A stretch of DNA of 64,000 bases from Brugia malayi (lineage: Eukaryota; Nematoda; Chromadorea; Rhabditida; Onchocercidae). Location: the NCBI RefSeq assembly GCF_000002995.4, contig NW_025062478.1, forward strand, positions 8,718,001 to 8,782,000, written 5' to 3'. Positions within the stretch are counted from its first letter, which is position 1; each line of letters starts with the position of its first letter. The notes below the pieces were generated by a model. The model was not told the origin of the DNA. It did no database searches and was given only the letters and a program-made list of their open reading frames with translations. Position numbers and translations under genes: made by a program. Below are positions 40,141-54,200 of the stretch, piece after piece.

Positions 40141-40265
40141 AAGACAATACATAGTAACCTAACGAAACTACGGGAAATTTAGCAAACATTGTTCAAACCG
40201 TAGGTTTTGAACTGGTTTGCTAAATTTCTATCTGGTATCGCTAGGTAACAATGTTTGTTGTCTGT
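40141..40265. repeat. palindromic foldback (MITE-like) element
   Basis: The two halves are near-perfect inverted copies. GAAATTTAGCAAAC at about 40174 pairs exactly with GTTTGCTAAATTTC at about 40215-40228. The pairing continues outward with AGACAA..ACAT..TAACCTA against TAGGTAACAATG..TTGTCT, and inward with TTCAAA..CCGTAGG. The whole unit is about 125 bases with no coding frame. Confidence 0.85.
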
Positions 40266-40827
40266 ATTACTGAAATTTGTCTTTTATGAAAATTAGTATG
40301 TCCATGTATGCAAATACAGTTGATGCGTACAAAACGCCCAATAAATATTTTTCAGATATCTAGGAATGAAAGTTTATATGTAAAAGTGTGTAACATAGTC
40401 ATGACTACAACATTAAATACTTATTTTTAGGACAGGAAATGAATCCATGTAATACCTTTCGTATTGTAGTTAGTAGAGACGAATGCGTTGAATGATGTCT
40501 GTTGTAATGACTTTATTCGTTAGCAACCACAATATATAAATATTAATCTGTAATATATAGTAATAATAGTAACAATACTGATAAGTGTCTACGAATAAGA
40601 TGAAGAAAATGTATAAATGTATAAATTGATGGGAAAATGAAGTGAATTGTGAGTGAGGGAGAGTAACTGAACTGTAGTTTACTGGTAAAGAAAAATTGAG
40701 AAAATTGATGAAGTCAAGGGATTTAAATCTTTATTTTATTTGTTGCATTGACTTGCAACAAGAGCATGATTATTGAGTAAGGGCTATCAGATGACCTTTG
40801 CTCTTTATATAGTAAGAAATGGATTTT

Positions 40828-41150
40828 AATATTGTAGCTTCTCAAAGAATGACTATTAGCTTAGATAACCTTTACAATATTTCGACATTGTAAGCAAATT
40901 TGATTTCGAATAAAAGAGTAATTTTTAACATATTAAACAATGCACATAAACTTTATTAACTATTGGAATTTTCCAGACGGGCAAATAAGCTCAGCTACTA
41001 TAGGAAGATGAATGTTGGAATAACAACTGCTTACATGTTGCATTTCTAATGTTAAATTAAGATAAATTTTAGTATTATGGATTAATACAATTCCATTTGA
41101 TATATTTTGTTATTTGGAGGCTCGCGAGATTATTTCGAGTTTCGCGACAC
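40828..41150. repeat. dispersed repeat, copy 2
   Basis: Partner of the repeat at 34596-34976, on the same strand and about 6.2 kb downstream. It lacks the poly-T-bearing segment of copy 1. High identity in the first ~215 bases suggests a recent origin. Confidence 0.9.
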
Positions 41151-44100
41151 ATTAAAAGGTTAACTAATCTTTCATTCTCTAATGAAGTAATTTCTTTATA
41201 TCATTAAATGACTAATTCTTTCCTTAATCCTTAAGATAAGTTGATTTAACTTTCCTTTTTTGAAGAAAGTTGAAGTACACTATGTAAATATATAAAAATT
41301 ATCAGTGAATTTACTTTTTGCTCAGAAAAAGAAATATAGTATGATTGGTTGTCTGTGAAATATTTGCTTATATTTTGAAGCCTAGATTCCTCTAGGCAAT
41401 CAGGTAATTGCCCTAAAAAGAAGGAAGAGTTGGAAAATAAGGTTTATAATTGGTTGAGCTTAAAATGGGACAAGGAAAGTGTCAACTAATGAGATAGCTA
41501 TGATAATCACAATGATAGTGTTCCGAGTGGAATTATATCAGCCAAGGAGTTTGGTGTTAGTTCATTCCTCTCTCAATTTCTCAATAGAATTTCATTCCAA
41601 AACATTTCCAGATCAGTGAAATCAGCATTTTTAAAAAAAAATTAGTCAATCAAATATTATTTTCTATTTTCAACTCTCTTTTTTTTTCAGTTGAGAAAAA
41701 AATTGTCTAATAGTGGGTAAAAAAGTTTAGCATGAAATAAAAAAAGGGTAAAACTACTCCATGAACGGATAATTTCCTTCTTCAGCTTATCCTATATTTT
41801 TGGAATTCATTCATTAACTTATCCTATGCAAGCTTTGATAGTTGTTATAACTTTTATTTAGTGGTAGGAAATGAAAAAATTTTTAACCGATCCATTTACA
41901 ATGAAAGTGTCAAATCATTATTTTGGTGACAAATGTGACACCCGACCGATACATGTGCGATGTTATTCCATATTAAACTGTGACTTAAAAATTTTCAAAA
42001 ATCCGACACTTAAAAAATGAAATTTCTTTCCTTTTTTTATTTCACTTTTTTTTTCAATCTGCATCTTGTTATGACATTATTGTTTATCAAAACTGATTGT
42101 AATACTACCATTGATAATAATTAAAAATTAGAAAATTTAGGAAAAATATGCATTTGAGAGATATTGAAGATATTTCCGTCCATAAATTTTGTTTTGTTAT
42201 ATTTACTACATTAGCACATTAATTCGTATTGTACAATTGACAATGCTTGAAATTATGTTAATTTTCATTTATTTTCTACTATTCTTTCATTCCCTTTCTT
42301 TTACTGAAATTTAATTAATCAGAGTTGTAATTTATTTAATTAGAGCAAAAATATGTGAATAAATTATTGAATGAAGAGAAACTTATTATCACATTCTCAG
42401 TACCATCTATTTGATCCTCTAAGTTTACAACAAATGCTGTATGTACTATTTAACAGATAAATCATCTCTTGCAATTATCAATAAACTGTTTTAATGATAA
42501 GAGAAGGAATGCATAAAAGTGAGCAAAGGTTTGCGAAGTTGGTCATTCCAAGTTCGTTGACTATTTCAGTATGAAATTAGGTCACTTCATATCCATCAGC
42601 CACTTAGATGCAATAAGTACAGTGGACAGTAGTGGTCAATTACACATTATTAATATTCCGATATAGCTTCATCATGAAGGTTTGTTTTCTCTCCTGTCGT
42701 TAATTTGGAAAGTTTCGTTTCGCCTATCTATTCGTTAACTTGTTAGGTAAAAAAAAAAAATATGTATTGCAAGATAACACTTTCAATTACTCGGCTAACT
42801 TTTCCATTTTCAAGCTATATACCAAAACTTTGGCTTTCTTCACAATTATTAATTTGAATGATAAATCAGTTACACACCTTTCAAACGAAATATTGATTTT
42901 TAGATGGTTTCGATTAATTATGTTTAAATTACCATTTAAATAAATTAACTCAATTTTTAATTAATTTTGAAACTGGATTAGACATCATAATCAGACTAAA
43001 TGAGAACAGAAATGTGCGTATTTTTGGTTCATCTACCCAAATAAAGGAATAATTAATCATTTGATAAATTAAATACATAATTGGGGCAGTTTATTTAATG
43101 ACTGACTGAAAAACTTCACTGACTTACTGAAATGAAAACCAAGAAATTGAAAATAATTGAACAAAAAGTTTCCATTGGAAACAAAAAAGCAAAGGCCATA
43201 AAATAAATTGGGAAAATAAAGTGATGTGAATATATAATTATTTGGAAAAAAATCAAAGAAATTAAATATAATCAATTAGTTGTGTCAAATGAATTCTGAA
43301 TTTCAATTAAAAAAGGAAATGTTATTTAAGATTAATTTGCTTCCAGTGTTGCTATTCCCTGTCCTTATCAAATTATTGCTTCGTTATCATCGTTGTAGGT
43401 TATCATTCGATATTTAACTTTTAAAGTGTGCTTGTAAGAAAAGGTCATGTAAATAGAGGTTTGAATGTGATTCGCCAGAAAGGCGATACATATTTGATAT
43501 TTGAAGATATCTGTTAAACTTTGTCTATTAATTTGCGTTGGTCAACTATGTCCATACCCCTTTAATGTCCTGCCAATGTCACCATTTTCACACTCATTTA
43601 ATATTTCGTCTAACACAAGTATAAATCTAATTGAAATGGTGAAAAAACACTTATCAAGTTAAAAAACCTATGGAATTTCTTTTAGCATGATAAGAGATTG
43701 ATAAACAATTTTCTTCAATTTTCGGTGACTATTTTCCTTTTTTTTAACTGATACATATGATTAACCTTATACCAACATTAGACAATATCATGTTATCACG
43801 TGAATCTCTTCTTTATTACACTGATGTTTAACAGTGTGGACATCTCAAAATACTTTTTCATTGGCCTCCATTGGTCATCAGAGAAGAAATGTCACGGTCA
43901 AAAATGAATTACATCGTTTATCATACCTTTTCTCTTCACCATTTATCATTGCGCACTTTGTCTGGTAATGATAAAACGAGACACTATCGAGTCATACCTT
44001 CTTGGGAATTACTTTTCTATTAAAAATAAAGCTAAAATAAAGCGTTCTATCCAAGCAACTATTAGATGAAATAATAATAATTAAGCAAGCCTTCGATTCC

Positions 44101-47057
44101 GCAAGCATCACATTTGCGCAGACATCACGATCCGCAGTCACCATATTTCTAGCCTACCTACCGCAACGTTTTTTAAACATGCAGCTCTAACGTAGATGAA
44201 TAATTTTCGTCACAATGAATCCAATTTTCAGATAAAACATATAATTATTTACTTGTTTAAGGGTCATTTATAATTCTTAGATGTCATCTCTTGATGAATT
44301 CTTTATGCAACTAATGCTTAGTTAATAGATACTCCTAAGTGAATTTACTAAGTATCATTTCAAACTCCTTTCAGTTTATTTTATTCTTAGTGAGGAAAAA
44401 TTTCAGATAATGTTGGGAATTTAATATTTCCCTTTCAGTATTCCTTAACTTTATTATGTATTGAATGTATGAAATATCAATGTTAGTTAACTGGTCCCTT
44501 TTTCAACACATTTTGTGTGCGATAAAGATAAAGTCGAGAGCAAATACTCCATAGTCTTTTGTCAAACCCAATGACCTCGAATTATGTCTTATGATAACTG
44601 ATTGGTGGTGATAAAAGACAGCTGTTTGATGATACTACGGTCCTTCTTGATGTTATGAAACTGAAACTTTGACATGAGAGAAAGTTATTCAGCCAAGGAA
44701 AGTTTCTTTACTTGGTAGGTAAATAACCTTGATATTTCATAGCATATCCTTATCACATATCTCTGACAACTTATAATGGTAACTAATGATATTGCAATCA
44801 TATAAAACGACACGGCATAAGTTGATTTAAAGTGGTTTTAAAAATGCGATAAATGATCGGCCATCTGTATCTTTGCTATTATAAAAGAAATGGTCAACAG
44901 AATTACTTGAAAAATAATTCCTAAGTATAAATCTCGAAAAATATCGAATCTCCGTGATAATATGAAACAAAAAACAAAAAATCTCCAATTCTTTCATTTT
45001 CAGCTTGCCCTCAAATTCTTTTTGTTCTATGCGTCCTTTATTTATTCCGTAATTCAAAAATTTGTTCATTATTAACGGATTTCTTTCTTATTTACTATCT
45101 TGGAAACAATTTTATAGTCATTTCAAAAATAGAATAATATCGAGACGATTCGATATTATTCTATTTTTGAAACCTTGATAAGTTTGTAGAAACTTACCCA
45201 CTGTTTAGGAAGGATTGATCCTGTGATGTCCTATAGATGTTCACAAGGAAAAAAGCTGCAGTAAGAAACTAATGAAAAACTAAAAATCAAAGTTTAAGAA
45301 TAAACATATCCCCCATTTCGCATACTTTCTTAGCAAATGTTATGCGTCTTGAAAGTTTCCGTAATGTTAGAAGAGTTTTCTGCTTTCATAGTTAAACTAA
45401 TCATTTTCACTATTAGTTAATGCTTTCCAAATTGCTACAAACATTGAGAAACGTTTTAGTATTATTTTCAGATTTATCCGGAAGTTGTCGAAAGTTTGAC
45501 ATTATTGAAGTTTTCAGTCGTTTTTTTTATATGGTTATATATAAATTAATCAAAGTGCTTTCATACCCGTCTTATCAATTCTTGTGTTTCGATAAAAAGT
45601 AATTTGTGTCATTCTAGTGACATAGTGAGACAACCAAAATTGCTGATTGCCCCTCTTTTGCCATCGAAGACTGCTGGACTTAGATTCGTATCCCTGGAAG
45701 ATTAATTTTAATAGATAAGCAGGCTAAGTAATAGAGGAAGAATTCAATATCTTCTGAGCTCAGTGATAAAAAATTTCCTTAAATACCGCTCTGAGGAAGT
45801 GAAGAATTATTGAATTTTGACATATTCATTGACAAAGTGAAATCTGATTAAATCAGACAGATGGATGTTTGAATAACTATCGATTTTAGAGATATGTTTG
45901 TATTAAATGAAGATACTCCATTATGGAATTCAGAAGTTCAAAAGGTCATGGTATTATACAATTTTACATTACCTCTTTCATTTGTATTTATATACGATCT
46001 CAGACAATACAAATATATTTTTGACATTATAATATAGCAAAATGGCTTAAAGCTTAAATACCCTCCTCCAGAGATGAAACGGAAAGATTATAAAAAAGTA
46101 ATTAATAATAAAAATAACTATAATAATATTAACTCCCCATAGATAAGAGCAAAAAGTATTGGAAGCGATCAAGTAATGACAATTTAAATTTGATACTTTT
46201 ATCTAAGAAATTACTTTTATCAGATCACAGAACATCATACATCTCCCGATAGCTGTCTTTGATTCTTTTTTTTTCCTTATAAAATTACTATCATTCTTTT
46301 ACCTTGCACATCCTTCAATAGCTTACTGAGAAAATACGACATGTTAATTGGTTGCGAATGATTATGTTTTTACCGTACTCCTCAATTTGTTTATCATATT
46401 TTGTGTTCACTTATACAAATTACTAATATATACTAACGGATACATTTTTCTTTCCTAGAATATTTGTGACATATTTGTAACATTGACTTCTCCCTTAAAA
46501 TAGCTTAATCTCATTATTTGAGCAATTTATAAACATCATTTAATAACCTCTGATAGCAGAAAATGCCTACAAATTTATTAAAATTTCCTTTTAATTAATG
46601 TGGTGGATAAGTATGGTCCATTAAAGTTGTCGTAAACTGAGAGAAGAAGAAGAGTTATATGAAAATCTGATCAATGTCATTGTAGAATAATCATTGTAGA
46701 ATATTTGCAGAAATTTCTGTAATAAAAAGTGTCATCCTGAAAGACATTTACTTTATTACGTTAATTATTAAACAGTCTGAAAATAGGCTTTTCAGGAACT
46801 CATTAAACTGATGCTTTAACCTAACAATAAACTTATCCAATACAATTTTTAAAAATGCTCACCCAAAAATCAGAATTTACATGTAAACTAATTTCTATTC
46901 TAATCAGTTTTCTTTTGTATCAATTTTTATCTTAACTGCTATTTTGCAGATGATATCTTCATTTTCTGAAACTATAACATAATTCAAATTAAAATTTCTT
47001 CCATTTTCCACTCTGAAATCAAATCAATTTGAAAACGTAAAATAATTAATATTACAG
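41151..47057. other. gene-poor interval upstream of the collagen
   Basis: No supportable exons apart from a possible collagen start exon at 42674-42679 (ATGAAG followed by the donor GTTTGT). That exon would join the collagen exon at 47058 in phase and precede it by about 4.4 kb. The rest is AT-rich sequence, low in complexity. Confidence 0.45.
45121..45172. repeat. perfect 23-bp inverted repeat (hairpin)
   Basis: Left arm 45121-45143 (TTTCAAAAATAGAATAATAT followed by CGA) and right arm 45150-45172 are exact reverse complements around the 6-base loop GACGAT. The strand with function, if any, is unknown. The stem is short for a miRNA precursor and lacks a T-run suited to a terminator. Confidence 0.9.
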
Positions 47058-49015
47058 ATCTCATTCATCAGTAACGAAGATCGTTTCTTTGCGCTTGGTT
47101 TGGCTACTATTGCAACATCGGTGTTGACATTATTTGCTTTGTTGTTGACAGTTGCAGTGATACAGCGAAAGACAAATTTGACACAGTTGGAAGCGAAGTT
47201 ACGTGCTGAATCATTTAAGGTCTGGAAAGCTAGAAATCATCGCTAGAATTCAAAAAAAAAAAAAAAAATCAAAAATTAAAAAAAAAAAAATTCAGCATGA
47301 TTATATATTAACTTACATTATCTGATGATAACGGTTACAGATTGCAAATATTTATGGATGAAAGTTACTTAAACTCATGGTAAGAGTTAGGTTACATTAA
47401 GCAGTTACAGTTGCCTTAGTCTAGTTCAATTATATTAATCCGGGCTTAATCTGGCTATAAACAGTTGGAAAAAAGATAGTTTAAGCCTGTTGAAGTGACA
47501 GCATTTTCTGAATTGATAACTTCCGATCTAACTCTCTCACATTCGTATTATTGATTTAAAATAGAAGAATTTAAAGCGCAGATGTTAAGAAAAGAAGGGA
47601 ATGAGGAAAACTGCGCATAGTTTTGGAGATGTGAAACAAGCCACCCTATATTCATTAAAAGCATTTGTAGACACAAAGGAACACTTTGTTATGTTTCAAA
47701 CTGGTAAGCATTTTCAGAGAAGATCTTCGGCTCTGTGGATTGAGATAAAGCATGCCAAGCAAATCACTGGCCATAGTACACGTACCGTACGACAAGCTAA
47801 TTCATTTCTTGAAACCGTCGAACGATGTAATAGTAAGTACTATGTTAATGTTACTAGCAAATTATTTTTTATTGCGATGACCCATTTATGAACAGTTAAT
47901 CTGTAATGTTAACTTGAAATGCAGAATGTATGCGTTTAATGTGTCCGATCGGTGAACCTGGACTTATTGGACCACCAGGAGTTGACGGAGTTCCGGGTGC
48001 TCCCGGAAAAATGGGAATACCTGGTACTGATGGTGAAGATGTCATGGCTCAACCACTGCTATTCCATCTTCCGTGTTCTATTTGCCCGGCTGGACCACCT
48101 GGTTTGCGCGGTTCACAAGGAGAGCGTGGCAGATTAGGTCTTCCAGGTCCCCCTGGTCCTTCAGGTTAGTTTTCATATATTTTTTTGATCAAAATTGTCA
48201 TGGGGGAAAATAAGGTATGAAATAATTCTGACTTTCCGTAAAATCTCAAGTCTTCTCAGAGCATGTTGAAATTGCACAGAAATTTCAAGAACTTCAGGTC
48301 GGCCTGGCAAGTTAGGTGAAAATGGACCAATTGGAAATAGTGGACCGGAAGGGCCATGTGGAGAAAAGGGACCAGTTGGACCTCCAGGGACGGCTGGTGA
48401 TGATGCCTTCGGTCTGCTTAATAGTGTATTTCATTTTTTCTAACAAATTTACTTATATCTTTTTTCTATAGTCTTCAGTTATGGATACAGTAAATTCGTG
48501 ATTAGAGAGCCAAAACATACTATCGTATCAATCAATAATGACTTGATGAAATTAGATTCAACCGTTGAATAATTTATTCTGATCTCACAACAGGATACAA
48601 TTTCAGCAGGTGTTGGTGTAAAAGGACCGAAAGGTTTACCCGGACCTATAGGTCCTAAAGGGCCACAAGGCATCCCAGGTCGACGATCCAATATTCCCGG
48701 CAAGCAAGGAGAACAAGGACCGATTGGTTCACCTGGACTAGATGGAAATGTAAATATTAGATTTTAATTTTTTACCCATATATTCCTACTTCTAATTTGT
48801 TAAACTGAATGGATTATATTTCAATTGTTCTATTTTAGATGGGTATGTATGGCGAAAAAGGACCATGGGGTCCTCCAGGGGAACCTGGAATGCCGGCAAT
48901 GTATTGCCCATCAGACTGTGGAGTCTCGAAGATCCTTGCGCCATTCTCATTTGGTTTCCCTGTTGATTTTAGTGATTCTTCCAACATTTATATTCCTACT
49001 CTCAATTCTACATAA
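47058..49015 (+). CDS. nematode cuticle collagen (start codon exon not certain)
   Basis: Six exons, 47058-47219, 47718-47832, 47925-48164, 48298-48411, 48607-48749 and 48839-49015, join in phases 0,1,1,1,0 to at least 316 residues. The N-terminal exon carries the hydrophobic anchor of cuticle collagens ([20 protein letters not shown]). Next comes [12 protein letters not shown], matching the family's conserved N-terminal region, then a subtilisin-type RTVR site, which fits processing on secretion. The triple-helix part has three main Gly-X-Y runs separated by Cys clusters (CNKCMRLMC, PCSIC) and ends with YCPSDC plus a non-helical C-terminus. Three chains would assemble into a trimer, be cross-linked through Cys and be laid into the cuticle by the hypodermis. 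There is no ATG in the first exon found. A two-codon exon Met-Lys at 42674-42679 is a phase-compatible candidate. Confidence 0.9.
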
Positions 49016-51291
49016 AAACGCTACAATTCATCAAATCTGACTTAAAATTTGTTAAGTTCACAATTTTACTTTATGATGTAAGTGATGCAAGTATTGACTT
49101 TCCGATAAAACATTAAGTATTCACTTTATGCAAACGATCTTCATTATTTAACTGTTTAGATATTGCAGTTTAACTTTCTATCAGGTCTCTCTATCAGATT
49201 CTACCTGTAGAAATGATGACAGTAACCAAAAGATGATCAACATGAGCTTAATAATCCAAATAATGGAAATCAATGTAATGAGAAAGTGTGATATTCTTGC
49301 ATCAAAAAGAGAAAAGTATCCTTGACTAAAAGAAAATGTAAAATTTTTCGAAATATTGGATGGACATTCATATATGACCAGCAGTAGTTAATATCAAATT
49401 AAATGACAGTAACTTCAAGAAAAAAACAAAAGAAAAAATGGCTTAAAAAAATCTTATCTATCAATAGGTAGACATAGCTTTGTATAACTGTGAATGCTTT
49501 ACCCCTCAAAAATTCATGCCATGTTTCTCAAAGCTCTCTTCTCTTCACCAGTGCAACTGTTACATTAAAATTAGATTTGGTAAAACGATAGTTTGTATAT
49601 TCAATGCTACTAAAGCAAATAATGTTGTAATGATTTCCCTCAACAAGTCTAAAGTAAATCCGGTATTTTCAAAATTAAATTTCCCTAAAAGTCTAATTTA
49701 TTAAGAAAATTTTGAAAACTTTCCATGTTAATTTCATGTAAAATCATAAGACGAAAAGGAACAATGGAAGAGAATTTTTATTCAATTATTTTCTGGTTTA
49801 ATTCAAAATGGATGCAACTATTATTGATTGATTACAGTTATTGTTACTGGTATTAAAGTCTTGTCCTCATTGATTTCTAATAGATTTCAATTATTATTAT
49901 TAATCAGTCCATTGCACTATCCCACCCCTATCCTCAACTCATAATTTGAAAGGAAAAAGAAGCGGGAAACTAGGTGTTGCGCAAGCGCAATTGTACTTCT
50001 ACTGTACCACTGCGCCAAGGGCTACATGTTCATTTATTGTATTTGAACTTCTAGCAAAGCAACGTTGTAATTATCTCCCCCAAATACATAACTACACAAA
50101 TGACACTACGACAAGAATGGTTCCTCGCTCCTTCGTTTCCTTCAATCGATCGGTCGCTCTCGTCCTTATTATTCGGGAACTTCTGCAATATTTCCAGCAC
50201 TTCAAAGTCTAATGATATTGAATTAGAAAATAAACCTACACATCTGACGTCATATATCTAAACTCTAAGCTGCAAACAGAATAAAATTCCCTGAGGAAGA
50301 CGATTAATTCTTATCATTCGGAAAAAGTTGATTTCATAGAGAAATACTGTCCTGTCACTTATCAAAGCACCAAATTACAATATCTACTTTGCCTCTCTCT
50401 ATCTCTTGCTTTCTTAATTTCGTACCATTGAAATCAGCTCATAATGATGATGAAAAAAGAAAATTTACATCACTCAGTGAAATGACACTTCTCCCCCATC
50501 CTTATTATTTGAAATTTTTTAAATAACTATTTAATTTAAATAATTTTCATAACTTAGAAAGATGTTTTTTGCTTTCTTTAGATATACTGAATGAAAGCTT
50601 TATTTTTTGCTTTCTTTAGAGATATACTGAATGAAAACAAAAGCCGCATAACATCATATACCGGTAGGTCCAATAAATAGATGAATGACTCAGATGTAAT
50701 TTCATTATCATAACAAAAAGTGATCAAATCACGGAAATAATATGATACATGATAATATTCGATAATGCAAATCATTTCTGGTATTCGTAGTTATAAATTG
50801 AACGAAAAATACTTTAAGTTTCCACATATTTCACGTTAAAATTTAGGCAACTTCTCTAATATACGGACGAAAATGAAATTAAGGAAGAAAAGAAATACTT
50901 TTCGGATTATTTCAACATGATGGTTTGAAAAATTCTGAAGGAAAACATTTTCTAGATCATGAAAAAACTCTTGAGAGTGTCGAATAGACAGACCTAAGAA
51001 TAACCTTCAAGAAGGAAGTTTACCACGATGCGACTGTCTAATCTTTGGAAGATAAAATATGCGCCCTCTCAGCCAAGGTCAGGCACAAGCAAGATGATAG
51101 GCTGAGTCCTCCTCTATCAGATGAATGATTTAGGCCTCTATCTGATGACTGATTAGATTAATAAATGTCATGTCCTTGCAGAATGTTACATCATTTCCTT
51201 TTTTTTTTCTTTTTTTTCTTTTTTTGGTGTGATATAACGCCATACATTTCCTATAGGTAATTCGATGATATATTCACTAAAAAGGAATAAT
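49016..51291. other. intergenic interval between convergent genes
   Basis: The collagen and the minus-strand gene point towards each other here. No exon is supported. A slightly more GC-rich stretch at 49960-50180 has a TTG-initiated open frame without recognisable content. A ~38-bp tandem duplication is listed separately. Confidence 0.6.
50565..50636. repeat. ~38-bp tandem duplication
   Basis: Two adjacent copies of a unit running TTTTTTGCTTTCTTTA then GATATACTGAATGAAA. They differ by a GA insertion. Confidence 0.9.
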
Positions 51292-54200
51292 TTATTTTAA
51301 ATTTTTATACAATGGATATAAAAAATTATTACGGTTGAATTTTAGAAAGGTAAGAATAGGCCTGGAAGTGATTTCTCTCTCCGTATGTTGTGGCACCAAA
51401 CATTGTGGTAGTTTAGATTGTTCGGCATCCAGATCACTGCAGCTACAATCTAGTAGTTCCACTCGTATCCTCAGCGTATCAGTAAGAAGTATCATTTGAA
51501 TCTGACCAAAACATTGCAAGTTGTAAGAATCTATCTCAAATATAAGCACAGAAATACCCAAACTTCAACCATATTTGTCAAAAGCTCAAAAACAAATCAA
51601 CGACAGTGACAAATTTCTCTACTTGCACATTATACAATGTAAAACACAATATAAAAAACAATAATAAAATTCAATAAAGAAAAACATACATTGTTTAGTT
51701 CTGTTTTGTACAAGTTTTGAATAATTTGTCGTGGATTGCTGTTGCCGAAAAGTTCAGCATAAAAGATTGGACAATGCTGTAGCCATTGTCCTGCCTCTGT
51801 TTTCTCGAAACAGTGCACAATCCAAAGTAATACTAACAATTGAACAGCTTCCATACAATGACGTTCAACTATTTCGTCCTCCAAATATTTCACACCATGT
51901 TGCTGAAATTTACAAACTTATCTAAATTAGATCAAATAATTCCAACTTTTCCGAATGCTTGAAAAAAAGCTAATATCTGCAGAAATGATTTCAAAGTAAT
52001 AATTACTAACTTAACTGTTAACCAAGTCTTAACAAAACAAAAATAAGGGCAATAATCTGATAACAAGAAAAGTTTCCCAATAAATAAACTAATGTAAAAA
52101 TAAATTAAAGGTGTAAAACGATTAAAGAATTTTGTCTTCCTGTATAATACATTGGAAGATTATACGATTTTGAAGTTTTTTGTAAAGTGATATATTTTTT
52201 GACATCAATGTTTGATGAATGTTAGATGCGTAATTGATATCATTTGATAATATGATAAAAATGCTACGATTCTTTGTCATTCTATCAGTTAGTCACACCG
52301 ATGCAGAAAAGTTGACATTGTGAGTAAGAAAGAAAAACAAATGAATCATACGCACAAAAGTTATTATATTTATTAAAGGAAGAAAATTAATTTACAAACT
52401 AATTTACTAAATTTAGTTTTCCTGACATTAACTATACATTGCATAACATCTCAACAGCAGACTAATATTTTTAAAAATTCGCTAAGTAAAAAATTTTCTG
52501 GATACAAAAAAAAAGAAGACAGAAAAGGCGCTGAAATTACGTTCGAAAAAAGTGCGCTGAAATTAGACATAAAGATTAATGTTCATTTGTTTACCAACTT
52601 TTTCTTTTGATTAAAAAATGAAATAAAAAGCTCCAAAATCATTTAAAACATTTGGAGGAGCAAAAAAGTGAACTTTGAAATGCATTCAGTAAGTGAAAGA
52701 ATGCTGAAATTAAAATGTATGTAATAAACGTCGGAAACATTAGTTTCTTTTAAATTTTGACTATTTATCTGTCTTTTTTGATCAAGCAAACTGCATGAAA
52801 ATGGAAATCCATGAAATTCTGCAATGAATTTTGTGGTGAAAATAAGAAATTTTTGAGAATTTTTGAGATAAAAAATTTATCTTTTTAATCAATGCCTAAG
52901 TATGTAAAATAGTTAGTTAAAAAGACTGACAATGAATGCAGTGAGGCATTTTTTAAGAGATCATCGATCGTCCTTATCTCACCTGTAACTCAACAACACT
53001 AGTAAAACCTAATGCCATTGAACTTTGGGTAGTTTACGCATTTGCGTTGCAAACATTCTTTCTCCTCTGTCAACAACGACGTCTATTGAGATGAGAAAAA
53101 GTAAAACTTTATAAGTAAGGACGTGCACGTACGTATATAAAAATATGAAATGAGACTTAACACTCTTCAAAAATTCCACTGCAATCAAATTGCTAATGAA
53201 GTTCGAGCAATATATTTAGAAAAAAATTTTTGTATAAAATAAAACCATATAAATATTCCAAGAAGCAGCATTATGTTAAAGAAATCAGCTCTGGGAAACA
53301 TTTAAACGAATCATGTCTCATGAAAATTCCATTTTTCCTTTTAAACACTTTTGATAATAAATTACTTAATGCAAACAAGTTCAAGCAATTTTTTGAATAT
53401 TTCAATCGTATTAATTATGATGTAAATGCATCAGCTGAGAAGCTTTTCTAACCCAGATTTTGTTAAACTTTGACTTAATTGGCTATGTTTTCATGATAAG
53501 AAACAATTTTGGGAATTGCCTCTATATTCACTCAGGTTAATGAATCTTGTTTAAGGAATAAAACTCTGGATGCATCCGATCACTTAGAATATGGCAGCCA
53601 TTTTATTACTCGCTTCACTTTTATCCATTATTAATTTTTTTTTATTGTTCATCTTCACATCACTCGAACTGTTAAAAAAAAAGTTTAGTAATTAGGTGAA
53701 TGCATGAAATAGAAAGTTCAATATTTCACTAAATGCATAATATGAACGTCCTTTTCGGATGAATGTGACAGTCTTTTGATGTCCCCGAGCATTTAATGAA
53801 ATGTTCCCATTTTCCTTTCACTGAAGAGTAAATAAGTGCAAATAGTTTTAAAAAAATGAACAATATATTTAGCTAAACCATTTTTAGATAAGAATGAAAT
53901 TTATCCTCTTGATTAACAAGCTGCTTTTGCTTTTGAGAGAAAAAGGGAAAAGAAGAGTAGGAAGGAATTGCGGAACTATTCTTAGACTAGGTAGTGAGCA
54001 TTGTAGAAATTTTTAAGTTGGAATTCACAATTAAATGAAAAGCTGAACTTAGAACAAGCTTAACAAACTGCATTGCTGCCGAAACCGGATAAAAAACATT
54101 TCTCCAAAAAGATTCATCAATTTAATACGAAATGAAGTATAATTTAGACTGACTGTTAAGGGTAATTTTTAGAAAAGTAAATTTTGAAGCAGGTAGTTAA

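Noticed and set aside
44827..45069. 80-codon minus-strand ATG frame
   Set aside because: Composition matches random AT-rich sequence, with no partners or motifs.
49946..50212. 88-codon TTG-initiated open frame
   Set aside because: No ATG, no splice context and no family features. It lies between convergent genes.
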